Notes under the pieces: model-generated
Seen by the model: only the letters and a program-made list of their open reading frames with translations
Databases searched by the model: none
Told to the model about the DNA's origin: nothing
Part shown: positions 11,286 through 23,265 of the stretch, in pieces
Layout of the letters: every line of letters starts with the position of its first letter
Numbering within the stretch: position 1 is the first letter of the stretch
Origin: Hibiscus mutabilis
Taxonomy: Eukaryota; Streptophyta; Magnoliopsida; Malvales; Malvaceae
Length of the DNA stretch: 64,000 nucleotides
Assembly (NCBI GenBank): GCA_019671005.1
Contig: CM033714.1
Location: forward strand, 87,907,909 to 87,971,908
Direction of reading: 5' to 3'
Made by a program: the position numbers and the translations under genes

Positions 11286-11359
11286 ATCGTTTGGGTAGTT
11301 GAGATCATCAATAGAGCCGCCAGAGACCATTCTTCCTACAATAAATGTTGTCTGCCAAC

Positions 11360-11925
11360 CCTCGACATCAGTATGCGGAATGCCGTACCGATACATGCCA
11401 AAAGAAGAAAGAGCCGTTGTACAAAGGAGTATCATATGTAGGAGAGCGTATCGATACGAAAAGCTTGATTTATAAAGGCGTATCGATATGGGAAATATCG
11501 TATCTGTACGAGTTTTACTCACTGGAATCTAAGAAAAGATAAGTGGAAACTCGTATCGGTACGACTAAGGGTGTATTGGTACGGTATGACCCATTTTCAA
11601 AAAATATGGTTCCAATAAAAATGACAAGGCAACAGTCAAAAATTAAATGCAACAATTTATCAAATCTGAACACCCCATATCGATATGGGTAGAGCCGTAC
11701 CGATACTCAAAGCTTATTTGGTTCCCATGTAAGAATGGCGTACCGATACAACTATACGCGTATCGGTATCCAATAGCCATCTCACTTAAAAAGAAAATCC
11801 ATTAGCTATTGAGTGTATCGATACGGCTAAAAGCGTATCTATACCCAATAGCTATCTCGTTTAAATGAAGTTCCAGTGGCCAAGGACCGTATCGATACAA
11901 CTAAGAGCGTATCGATACTCCTAGA
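11360..11925. repeat. Array of dispersed GTAYCGRTAC palindromes in copia LTR
   Basis: At least a dozen copies or near-copies of a self-complementary 10-mer occur in about 560 bp: CGTACCGATAC, CGTATCGATACG, CGTATCGGTACG, CATATCGATATG and similar. Spacing is irregular (about 20-70 bp), so this is not a tandem repeat. They lie in the presumed U3, upstream of the TATA-like site. Confidence 0.8.
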
Positions 11926-12110
11926 CCAAATTGACTATTTGAGTATGCAAACACTTCGAAAACATTTGGAGTTCTAGTTTTTGCCGTAGAAACAATTTTA
12001 AATTCAAATATGTCTTTTAGTGAGCATTTTTGAGTACTTAAAAATTTATTCAATTTTACAAATAAGTCCTTTAAAATCGTTGTTATATCAAAATCAAATT
12101 TAGTTTTACA

Positions 12111-13679
12111 TGTCTCAATCTATAATTTTTTAGGTAGGTGGCTAAAGTACATTCCGATCCGAGTAGGTGTCTAAGTTTCATTTTATTATCATTATAAGAT
12201 TTTTCATTACGATCATTAATTTTTTATCCAATAATAAACTAACATGTAGCCTATATCAAAGTATTTAATTTAAAATAATAAGAAAAACTTTAACTTTAAA
12301 AAATCCTGAAATTTTTTTATTTCTATAATAAAGTCCCCAAACTCTAACTCTAAATCCATAAACCCCTAAAATTTCTCCCCGACCGTCAATTCAACCACCA
12401 CTTGTTTCGTCGACCTTCCACGTTCGATAACCTCAACCTTACATCATCGAGAATCAATGAACAAGCGGCGAAACAAACCTCAAACGGCAAACGTTAAATC
12501 TTTAATCGAACAACGAATGGACGAACGACGAACTGCACCTTGTTACTAGTACGGCAAGAAAAGAAAACTCACTTCGACGACAACGACATGATGTTTGATG
12601 GTGGTAGAGGGAAGATTTTGGGAATGAGGGTTGTTTTGAAAAATATTAAAGTGTTGATTTTTTTGATGGTGTCATTTGTTTAAAAAATGTTACTGTTTTT
12701 TTTTATTTTTTAAATAAAAATTAATAAATATACTATATGTCACATTTTTATTGGATGACATAATATGATGAATTTTTTAAAAAAAAATTATAGAATAAAA
12801 TATTAAACACATATTTACGCCGAAAAATATTTTAAGCACATCTCTAAAAAAGGTATAGTTAGAAATTTTCTTTTGCTTATTAAGCCTGGAGAAAAAAGCT
12901 TACATTTATTCATTGCTAATCCCACGCGATAGCATTTCCCACCGAATAGAAATCTTTTATTTTTTTTTGTCTCTGTTTATATTTTCACACTAAAAATTAA
13001 GTTTAGTGTTTCTAGTTAAGGTGTAGGGAATTTGAGTTAGGGTGTATTTTTATAGCGTAAGATTTAAGATTTAAAATTTAATGTTAGAACTTAAAATTTA
13101 ATATTTTAATATTTTTTAGTGTTGAAAATAGATATTGATAAAAGAATAGTCGGGGATTTTTGTCCCCTCCCACCACCCAAAAAATATATATCTTGCCACG
13201 TAGGTCTGAAACATGGGAACCCGCCATTGTTTTTGTTTGAATTCAAACAATTGCAAACAGATTTGATGATTACTGGATTCGATAACCATTTGTTATCAGT
13301 TTAAGCAGTTGGGCTGCCTCCTTCAATCTTCTATCTGTGCTCTTTTAGGGCAACAATACGAGGATTCCTGGATAAGGAACATAACATAAGTTGTGGGTCA
13401 TAAATCAATTCACATTTCTAAAAATCTTCTCTCTCTCCATCTTATTCTTCTTTTACAGTGAAGAACATATTCTAAGTGATCCATTTATATCGAACAAAGA
13501 AACTTGAGGAAAAAAAAGACTGACCTTTGGTGCAACCGAGCAGCCTGAGGGACGATCGACGACGACGAGCACAACAACGGGGAAAACGGCGAGTAGGAGC
13601 AAGAGCAGTTAGGGATTTAAGGATTTTTCACGATTGATCTGGAGATGGTGAAAAAGGGTTTAAAACTGAGATATAATGT
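12111..13679. other. AT-rich intergenic DNA
   Basis: No gene recognised. The region contains short patches of TTTAGGTTTAAG-like sequence near 13000-13100 and a moderately GC-rich stretch at about 12370-12600. I see no motif, intron signal or domain in that stretch. Confidence 0.5.
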
Positions 13680-14040
13680 CAAATTAAAATGCTGTGTTTT
13701 ATCTATCGCTGCATTTTTTAAACAAATGCCACCATATAACGACTAATTGTGGCATTTTCCACACAAACGCCACTATATGTTTTCCGTAACGGCGTTTAAT
13801 AACAAACGCCACTAAAAATCAAAACCTTTTGCGGCGTTTTAGCAGTAAACGCCACCAAGATGTGGAACCTATTGCGGCGTTTTGTTTCCAAACGCCACTA
13901 TTTCCTATTTATTCGCATTGTTTTTCTATCAAACGCCGCTAAAGTTTTCATTTTGTGGTGTTTTGGCAACAAACGCCGCGACAAGTTTAATAATAACTGC
14001 ATTTGCTCCTAAAACGCCACGAACAACACCGCTATATATC
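13680..14040. mobile_element. Cluster of AAACGCCRCTAAA / GCGGCGTTT motifs, CACTA-like subterminal region
   Basis: The complementary motifs AAACGCCAC/AAACGCCGC and GCGGCGTTT/GTGGCGTTT alternate about ten times in 360 bp (for example near 13769, 13790, 13840, 13875, 13930, 13970 and 14010). Dense subterminal motif arrays in both orientations are typical of plant CACTA (En/Spm) ends, and I associate this motif with such repeats in dicots. No transposase or terminal CACTA was found nearby, so this is a fragment. Confidence 0.5.
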
Positions 14041-16763
14041 AAGCAGGAAGGAAGGGGTGTGAATCATTAGCAACAGCTTCAAGCATGGAAATTGACCAAG
14101 TTAACCACAGCCAAAGCATCAACTTCAATTAACAAAGAAGAAAATGCAAACTGGGGGTAAGAACCAAGCCATGTTAGATTGTTATTCCAAGAAAGCAGGA
14201 TTGCCCAAAACCCAACCATCACCATTAAGCTTGTAAACAGATTGAGGATACTGGTATACTATCTAATGTGCAACGACTTTTTTGATGAGATTCTAATATT
14301 TTTAAGTCAATACGCCTTCTTTTGAATCCATCGACAGTTAATTACATTTTCAATGCATCTTGAAACACATCAATCAAATGACAAAAAAATTAAGATACGT
14401 TTATTTTAGCAAAGACAATGTCGTCGAAAAATTTATACGATCCAATACAATAATTTAGGTGGCAACAATGGAGAAACCAACATGTTGCAATAGTTTACCA
14501 ACTTTTTTGTATGAGTCAACACACTCGCGGATGCACCCTATGTTTAGGGTAGGCATATATCCACCCTATAATTTAAATTTTCTTTTATTAGTTATCTATT
14601 TTATTAAATGTGTCTACTTGAAAATTTATTTTCACTCAATCGTAGAATTTTATGAAATTTTATTTACGTTCACCCTGAAAATTTATTTGTCCCCCACTCA
14701 TGTATAAATTAAAATAAAAATTGATTCTTAGTAATCCACAAAAATTCTTTGGGTTCTACGAATTCTGCTTCTACTTTTGAGTCTAGTTCATTTACAGTCC
14801 TACATAAAACACAAATGCCTATTTTATGTTCCATAAAATGTTAATTTCGTTTGGAACTCGTCGAGAACGCAAGACGAGTTCGCCTTCACCATAAAAACGA
14901 TTGTAGTTCTCTAAATAATCCCCAATCAACCCTATTTTCTTAATTAATTGTCGTTCTCTAAATAATTCCCAACCAATCTTATTTTCTTAATTATATTTTC
15001 TATTTGCATTGTTTCCCTGAAAAAAACTATTTACCAATATCATTTTAGATGATACACATGGTTAACGTAATTTTTTAATTGAACAGTTAAACCAAAGTTG
15101 GGGAATATGTACGGAGCAGGAAGGTGTTGCAGTAAGAAAAAATTAGATATAGATTCGGGACAGAAGGGAATCCACCTAAATCTAGCAGGAAAAAATAAAG
15201 AAGGAAAAAGATAACCTGGCAGTCTTGAACATTCGCAGCAGAAGAAGAAGACAAAAAAACAGATGACAAGATACTTCATTCAGGACATTTGCCCGTAGCA
15301 CATCCTACAAGGAGCTACAACTAGCCTTTAGTAATGGATAAAAACTAGTGTTTGTTGTCTATCTAAGACTTTATGGGTAGAGGTTAGGGTTAGCTTCTAG
15401 ATATAGAAAATATAGGGTACTTCCATTTTGCATGGTTTTGGCTTCTGTTATGTGTGATAGGCTTTTACCTGCTAGGTGGATTTACTTGCTTTGTGCTTTT
15501 GCTTCTGATTTAGACAGGTCTTGATTATATAATTGATTTTTATTTAGTTTGTCTATGATATTCTTTTAATATATATAAATCATTACACATGAGCAGCCCC
15601 ATATATGGGTTAATATTTTCCCAACAATGGATATGTGTATTGGCATGGCATGTAGTCTGTAGAGACAGATGATAAAGGCTTCCAAATTCCAAAAAGGTCG
15701 TAAGGGCTATATGAAGATTTGCTTGTTATGGAGGTCTCGCGTGCCCTTGCCGTTTGGCCAGTTTCTGAACGATAGCATCAATTTCCAAAGCATGCAGATG
15801 CAGTTGTTTTATCATACTATTTCCTTTGCATTTTGCTTAATAATGTATCAAGAAATATTGTTAGGCTTCAAAAGATGGAAGAGAAAGAACGAATCTTTGT
15901 GGCCCATCTCTACCTTGGCTGGCTGTCTCTGCAATTCCAGCACAAAATATAGAGCAGAATGGCATGGCTTTCGAGGTCTTTGTTTATCTGGAAGAATTGA
16001 AAAGGGTTGGCTGATGGGACAAGAGCTGCCCTGCCCCATGAATGATCCTTGACTGTTGCTTATTTTATGGAGTATTGGATTAAGGGTATTTGAGCTGACA
16101 AAAGTTGGGACTGTGAATGATGACACTGGATTCGGCCAAACATGCTTCTTGCACTGCACTATGTACCCAAGACATGTTTCTGCTTCTGTTTCTCTCTCTC
16201 CCATGTGAGCCCTCTTGCTCTTTTTCTAGGGTTAATCTTGCCTTGCCTGTCTTCTCAACAAAGTCAAAATGTTCAGTGAATCTTGCTCAGATATTCCATG
16301 AAACAAACACAAAAAGGGCTCAACAAATATTTCATCACTTTTAACATCATCATCAATCCAACACTAATTTTTAGTCAAAAAAAATCCAGCACTAATTTAT
16401 TTATATTGTACGTGTAAACCAGTGAAAATAGTCTCATGTTAGTTATGTCTCTTTTCATGTTTTACTTTAAAACATTAAGGTTTAAAATATAAAATTTAAG
16501 ATTAATATTTAAAATTTAATTTTTAGTATTTTTAAGTATGAGGTATAAAAAGGACATGCTTAGAAAAATGAGATTTTGTTTCCGAATAAACAATTATACT
16601 TATTGGTAATATAGTATAAATTTATTTATTTATTTTTAATGCATATAATTTAAATTGATTTGCATCGAATTTTTGTATTCTATTGCTTATTAAACTAAGG
16701 TTAATATATAAATTTAAAGTTTATTTGTTCTTATTAAAAATGTATAATATTTTTTTTAAAAAA
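14041..16763. other. Intergenic DNA with no recognised gene
   Basis: AT-rich sequence with patches of more balanced composition at about 15,290-16,350. Open frames there (15669-16052 plus; 15848-16204 minus) overlap each other and show no domain I know. I looked for conserved plant microRNA sequences in the balanced patch and saw none. It could hold a non-coding transcript or an old gene fragment, but nothing here supports one. Confidence 0.4.
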
Positions 16764-17971
16764 AGATAATCTTCATCCGTGGTTCCTTTTGTTTAAGATT
16801 TGTTTTATTTTGATCACTCGAATTCAAAAAAGATCATTTTTGTCACTTACGTTTTGAATCGTTTCTGTTTTGGTCCCTTGGCAGTAACTTCCGTTAATAA
16901 AATTAATTAATTTTTAATTTAACCCCAAACTTTTAAATTTTATTTTTCACCATTTTCCCAAAAATTATATATTTCAAACGGGTGAAGATTACCCTAACTG
17001 TGGCAGGGTGATTTATGGGGAGAACAACATGTGGCAGAGGTAGCGTCCCACCCCCATTTTTTTGCAGTTCGCCTCCAAGTAGGGCCACAAATCCGCTTGT
17101 GCAAGATGCACAATTCGGTGATGAAAGACTTGCAGCCCTTTCGGCATTGCAAGTTCCATCACCATCGGCACATAAAGGGATGTGTTAGGATGTCGTTCGG
17201 CCTTAAACCAACAGCGATTAGAATAGATGGGTTTGATTGCCTTAAGAGGGATAGCCAAAATTCCAGAATCCCTGTAATGGCTTAAACCATAAATTAAAAA
17301 CCCAAGTGTACACATACATAAAAGGGAGCTAAATGCCACCATTTGAGAAAACAAATGCAGGGAGAAAGAGACAACTTGCGTGCAGTAGTGTCCATATGAT
17401 TTGCTTTTTTTGTTTTGGTTAATCTATTTGATTGAAGGGAAGATAAGGTGGGGAGTAATTTTATGAAGAAAGGATTGAATTTTCCCGGGATCGAGCAACG
17501 ACGATGTGGATCAATCGAGTTAAACCAATTATCATTTTTGTAATATATATGATTTGATATCTGATTTTGTAAATCACCATGGAGAAAAAAAGGAGGAAAT
17601 TCTGTATAGATCCTACTGGTGAACGATTTTTGTTCGAGTTTCATCCCTCTGTGTTTATTATATTGTAGCTTCAGTGGTTCAGTTCAGGCTAATAAAGGTA
17701 TTGGGATTGCATTTGTTACCTCAAATAGGGTATAGTTAGGTTGATTATATAGTTTGAAATATATAATTTTTGGGGAAGATGGTGAAAAATAAAGTTTTGA
17801 AAGTTTGAGGGTTAAATTAGAAATTAATTTTTTTTAGTAACGGAGGTTAACGGCCAAGGGACTAAAACAGACACGATTCAAAACGCAAGTGGCAAGAATG
17901 ATCTTTTTTTAATTCGGGTGACTAAAATTGAACAAACCCTAAACAAAAGGGACTACGGGCGAAAATTACCC
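16764..17971. mobile_element. MULE-like element with TIRs of about 210 bp
   Basis: The left arm (16764-16980) and right arm (17745-17971) are inverted copies. The outer sequence is GATAATCTTCATCCGTGGTC-like on the left, and on the right the complement ends in ACGGGCGAAAATTACCC. The arms share text such as CCCTTTTGTTTA, TCACTTACGTTTTGAATCG and TTCACCATTTTCCC. The family is the same as the 57.9-59.5 kb element. The 760-bp core is unlike the arms and less AT-rich. No transposase is present. A 9-bp target duplication is not clear because the left flank is an A/T run. Confidence 0.8.
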
Positions 17972-18657
17972 TAAAAAAGTTATTCTAGTGAAACATTCAA
18001 CCGTAGCAGTTTATATGCCGCCAATAGATGTTGGAATGTCTCAATCGAGCACACATTTTCTGCATAGAGCCTTCATGACCTTCCCAACACATATGGGTTT
18101 ATATCTTGGTCTTGGAATACCATCGGGGATCGCCTATCTCGTTGCTCAAAGTCGTTCCTACACGATCTAGCATAGTATTGTAAGAGTGGTGCTGTCGTGG
18201 TTCGTCGGGAGACGACCCTGACACAAGGCTCAGTAAGTATTTCGTACCTAAATTAGACATCGCTCCGGGCACATCGAAGACGCCGCATGTTTAAACCAGG
18301 ATTCAACAAATTATCATCTCTAAGATCCACCTTCATTCTAAAAGACCCCGTTCAATTAATTGGACTCACAATATTCAAAATCTAGCTCCACAAACTTATG
18401 AAACACCAAAGCAATTTATACGTGTAACAACTAATAATTATTGCAATTATTATTGTTTTCAGAGTAGAATTGTACATTGGTTTACAAGCACCTAGCTCAC
18501 ATTGCATCTCATGAAAACCCGCTCTATGGTTTAAAGTACAACCTCCAAACACAAAATAGAGGATCAGTTCTATGAATCTAGAACTGGCATGAAAGCGATC
18601 AAAAGAACCACAAACAGCATTGTTCGGCTCTGACTGAGTTCTACACTTGCAATTGTT
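17972..18657. other. Intergenic DNA
   Basis: No gene recognised. A GC-richer patch at 18,000-18,290, with text such as GTGGTTCGTCGGGAGACGAC, may be retrotransposon-derived, but I could not place it in a family. Confidence 0.4.
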
Positions 18658-21600
18658 TCAGCAATCAGCAAGTGCAATGAGCTGATCAACTACACCTGCT
18701 AGTGTCTCCAAGTTCATCCAACTGTCTGGATGCGATTTTCCTCAGAATCCTCCTCATTATCTTTCCACTTCTCGTTTTTGGGAGGCCAGGTGCCCAGTGA
18801 ATTTTGTCAGGTGCTGCAAATGCTCCTATCTGCGTCGTAGATGAATAATCTTCAGACTACTAGTTTATAAAATTCAGACCACATGTATCATTTCTTCCTC
18901 AATGATTTTCATCAAAAGGTTTTAAAGTTCGAACCTGATTTCTCACTGCACTTATAAGGCTCTTCCGAAGTTGTTCACTGTAAGAAACGCCTTCCACAAT
19001 AGTAACAAAAGCATATATGCCCTGTCCTTTAACCTACCAGCAACAGAAAATAAAAGCTACTATGACTTACTAACCAAGTACCACAAGCATATGTCTTGGC
19101 TAATTGGTATGTAATTCTTAAATATATATACCAGACCACTTGAATACCTCATACTCAACACCAACCACAGCAGCTTCTGCACACCGAGGGTGAGAACTAG
19201 AGCAGATTCCACGTCAGCTGTGCCGATACGAATATTAACATTGCATCATTCACAGGCAATAGGAAAGAAAAGGTTTGTTTATTTAATTGCTAACAGAAAT
19301 TTGTTGATAAAATATACCTAACATTGATAACATCATCAACTCTTCCAGTAAGCCAGTAGTACCCATTTTTGTTCCTGAAACAAATAAAACAGTAACTCAA
19401 TGCTAGTGCCTGGGTTAGATTGCCATCAGTGGAAAAATGTATAGATATGCAGATTAAAAACCAATATCCTGCACTAACAAAAATCAATACCAATAAAATA
19501 GCAATTCAGTGTTAGGACCAACATTACCTGTTGCAGCCATCACCAGTAAAATAATATCCAGGGAATGGTCTAAAGTATGTTGTCTCATATCTCTCATGGT
19601 CTCCATAAAGAGTTTGAAAAGCACCTGGCCATGAGCCTTTCACACACAGATAACCGCTACACTCACCATCAATCTCATTTCCTTTTTCATCCACTATGAC
19701 AGGCTGCAGTTGCACCAGAAGAAACTATTAATGAAAAAATAAGAATAAAAAGGGGAGTCAAACGTACAGCATGGTGACAATACTACTACGGTGCGGCACA
19801 ACTGAAACGTTGCAAAACACGGAACTTAAAATGTTAACCGCCAACATAAAATGTTACACTTTTTTATCACATTTTAGGTTGGTGACAACTATCGAATGTA
19901 AAATTTTAGGTTGTGGGAACATTTTAGGTTCCGTGCTTTGTAACATTTCGGTTGGTGCTGCACCTTAGACATGAGGTAACCCTGATGCAACCCAGAATTA
20001 CCCAGTAAAAAGGTACTCATTTTCAGTACCAGTATCATACTAAACCTAAACTCCAAAAAAGGGAAAGGCAGCAGAAAGCACCTGGTAGAGTGATCTGCCA
20101 GTTAAGACATGGAAAGCAATAAAAAGGTTGAAATATGCTCATAAAGAAGAGTAAAATCAACTAAGTTATCAACCAAAAAAATCAACAGTTGTAATATGCA
20201 CATAGCCACATATAGCAGAGTAAAATCAACTAAGTTATCTAAGGAAAATGTTGTAAGAATATTTTCCAGGAAATGCTACCAAAATACTTAACATGAAGAA
20301 GGAAAAACTTACCATAAAACCACCTGTTTCAGTTTGCCACCAAGTGTCAGAAATAGGGCACCTAGACCCTCCAACTAAATTAAAAAACCACCTACAGTAA
20401 CCAGGATCATTTTAGGTTACACAACTCCATTTTACATATGCATAGGAGATTAAAATAAAAAGTTAAAAGAACAACTTATCGAATCAAAAGAAGTTATCTA
20501 AATCTATAAACCTCCAAGCACTTGGATTAATAGGCTCGCCAGCACTTCCAAGGACACGCAAGGACTTCCGTGTGTAGCGTGTAACATACTGCGAACACAG
20601 TAACAGTAATATCATGCAAGTAAACTTCCAGGCCAGAATTAAACAAAATTGAGGAATGCTTGCGAAATTCAATAGAGTTGCTCTAATTTTAGTTGAAAAT
20701 GTTTGAAGATAAAACAAACACAACAATTGTGATGGAACATTTTGAACCAAAGATTTGAAGTGTAAACGAGGTTAGAGATATATATCTTGCCTCATCACCA
20801 TCGCACATGAGAGAGCGCACCAATGTAGGGGCAGTGTAGAATATGGTCACCTAGTACTTGTCGACAATGTCCCAAGATCTTCCAGAATCAGGATAATTTG
20901 GGGCCTGCATAAAACATGCAGAAATATTGCTATCTATTGCACCATCTATAATATATGGAAATCAAAATAGTGACAGAAATCTTACTCCCTCGTATACAAC
21001 AACTGTTGCTCCATTAAGCATGGGTCCATAGGTAACGTAACTATGCCCGGTAATCCAACCACAGTCAGCTGTGCACCTAAAGTAAAGGATATGCCAAGTA
21101 AAACCCAACATCAAAAGGTTACTAAACAGAAAAAAATATATAAATTCCAAAAAAACATCAAGGATGCAGAGTGTCCAAAGTGCCAATAAATATCAGACTC
21201 TTTGTAGTCAAATGCATATTTAAATGTTGTTGCTGTGTACACCATATATCCTCCGGTTGTGTGAAGTACACCCTTTAGAAAGTTCAAATTAGAACATAGA
21301 AAAAGAAATGAGAAACTACACAAGCAAAATGAATACCTTTGGCCTCCCAGTGCTGCCGCTAGTATACAATAGAAAAAGGGGATCTTCAGCATCAACCCAC
21401 TCAACTTCACAAGTAGTTGGATATGTTGGGACAACATCCTAGTGAAAAATTATGGTTATAGGAATCACCAAATACTTCTCTATTTTACACTAACCTGCCA
21501 CCACATATCTCTTCTTTGATGCCATTTTGTGCTTTCTCTCTTCAATGTTGATTGATTTTCATAGGTTAAGCATACGACTGCTCAAACGAAGATATGCCAT

Positions 21601-22563
21601 AAATAGACAACCGACTAAATATAAAATAAAGCTGATCAAATAGTCTCACTGGTGATGGCAGAAAACCATGTTCAAATCAGATACCGGTTTCTTAATGTTC
21701 TCTAACCTATGGAGACCCCATCCTTGGCAGATTCAGTGAGGGCAGCGTCAACAATGTCCTTGAGATGGATGGTCTTAGGACCTCTTTTAACAGCATTACA
21801 AGTAATAACAACTTCTAGTTTGCAGTCCACTATTCGTTGGGCAAGGGAATCTGAAGAAAATCCAGCAAATACAACCTGAAAGGGCAGTCGAATTGGGAAT
21901 TTATTCGATAATAAAATTAGAAATTAACAAATTAATGTCTTATAGTTATGTACAGAGTGAATTGCGCCTATGCGAGCACATGCAAGCATGGTAATTGGGA
22001 GTTCCAATAACATCGGCAAATATACAACAACAGCATCCCCTTTCCTAGCTCCAATACTTTTCTAGTTAGCGAGCTGCAGAGAAGACAGAAATAAATCAGT
22101 GATGAATCCAATTGAAGAAGCTGTAAAATGAGGAGAATTAATATAAAGTTGAAGAGAAGAGACCTGGCAAACTCGGTGCAGGATCTGGGAGTAAGTCAAA
22201 ATGAGCATCAAAACCAGGTTCATTGGATTCCCAGTACAGGGCGATTTTGTCTCCAAGACCAGCATCGATGTTTCTATCTAAGCAATTGTAGCATCTGTTG
22301 GCGATCCCACCGTTGAACCACTGGTAAAACCCGGAAATAAAGTGATTTTTTTTTAACGTGAAATAAAGTGATTCAACTAGCGTTGACACGAATGGTAAAC
22401 TAAATAAATCCTAAAGAAAAGGGTAGGGGAGAGTCTAACGTACGTACAACAGGTTAAAGTACGGTTAAAAAAAGACAAATTCAAAAATACCTTAATTTTG
22501 ATATTTCCTTTATTGACATGGAGATTCTCAGAGTAGACTTGATCTCCCCATCTTTGGTCTCTT
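18658..22563 (-). pseudogene. ACS: Acetyl-CoA synthetase (ACS) pseudogene
   Basis: Exon-by-exon similarity to plant AMP-forming acetyl-CoA synthetase (acetate + ATP + CoA to acetyl-CoA; plastid enzyme) runs on the minus strand. Exons include 22563-22491 (WGDQVYSENL), 22320-22164, 22073-21954 (YLPMLLELPITMLACARIGA), 21875-21707, 21577-21495, 21438-21337 (LLYTSGSTGRPK, AMP-binding), 21272-21184, 21076-20986 (CTADCGWITGHSYVTYGPML), 20904-20791, 20588-20512, 20391-20313, 19703-19528, 19374-19318, about 19232-19148, 19033-18935 and 18829-18658 (GLPKTRSGKIMRRILRK). Disabling changes: an extra T before LTYSQILHRVCQ, LAN-stop at about 22064, KY-stop near 20850, a one-base loss in the ALVL/SHPRCAEAAVVG exon, a mostly lost exon near 20,050, and a small deletion near the C-terminus creating a stop at 18686-18688. 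The first exons are absent. Introns are kept, so it arose by DNA duplication. Confidence 0.92.
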
Positions 22564-22769
22564 CTGTGAGTGTTCATTCTGAAGTTTAATTTCTTCATTT
22601 GATAATATAGTTAGATTTATTTATATTTATATTTTGTTCAAGTTTTTTTACTGTGTTTTAACATTTTTTTTTGTATAGTCCTTTTGTGATATCAAGTGAC
22701 TAGTTTCTTACGTTAATAGTTATAAGAAATTGTGAAAATTATATATTTAGTTTACAATTATTATTGTTA

Positions 22770-23032
22770 GGAAAAAACTTTAATACACAGGCTGTTTAAA
22801 CTTTAGTTTATACGTGCATTTTAATTTTATGGTTAGAGATTTAGTTTAGGGTTTAAGGGTTTAGGTTGTAGGGTTTAGAATTTAAGGTTAGTGTTTAGAA
22901 TTTAGTGTATAGGGTTTAAGGTTTAATTTTTTAGGGTTAGGGTTAAGAATTTAAGATTTGCGTTTCTATAGTGTAAATACACATACTTGTATAAAATTAA
23001 TTTTACACAGCCTGTGTATCAAAGTTTTAACC
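22770..23032. mobile_element. Tourist-like MITE (263 bp) with TTA target duplication
   Basis: Inverted ends (GGAAAAAACTTTAATACACAGGCTGT and the complement of CAGCCTGTGTATCAAAGTTTTAACC) are flanked by TTA on both sides (22767-22769 and 23033-23035), as expected for PIF/Harbinger MITEs. The interior is rich in degenerate TTTAGGG-like text. A related copy lies at 46192-46459. Confidence 0.75.
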
Positions 23033-23265
23033 TTATTGATAACCCCCATTATAATTTTCCACATTTTTTCTTTTGAATAAACCCAACGATTTCTATAAAA
23101 AATTCATTCGAGCAGTGTATTCATTTTTATTGATGAATGTGTTGAAAAAATCAACTGATCTTTTATAATTTATTTTAAAATTTTCACAAAATTAATTTTT
23201 TTTTTAATTTTCATATATTTTAAGTTTTTAAGGTTTCTCTTTTGAATTTTGCATAGAAATATTTT

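Larger units (their letters stand above)
10764..12110 (-). repeat. Copia LTR (5' LTR of minus-strand element)
   Basis: Its inner end, TGTTAGG on the plus strand at 10764, is fixed by the adjacent PBS. The outer end is tentative: GTTTTACA at 12103-12110 would give TG...CA ends and a length near 1.35 kb. The part near the PBS contains the R/U5-like text that precedes gag. The middle carries many GTAYCGRTAC palindromes upstream of a TATA-like site. No matching LTR in the same orientation is left intact at the far end of the element. Confidence 0.6.

Noticed and set aside
15669..16204. Open frames of 127 and 118 codons on opposite strands
   Set aside because: They overlap each other, have no domain I recognise and no conserved microRNA or splice pattern, so I list the area only as unassigned.
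22820..22950. Interstitial telomere repeat (TTTAGGG)
   Set aside because: The units are too degenerate and irregular for a telomere tract and lie inside a MITE found twice.
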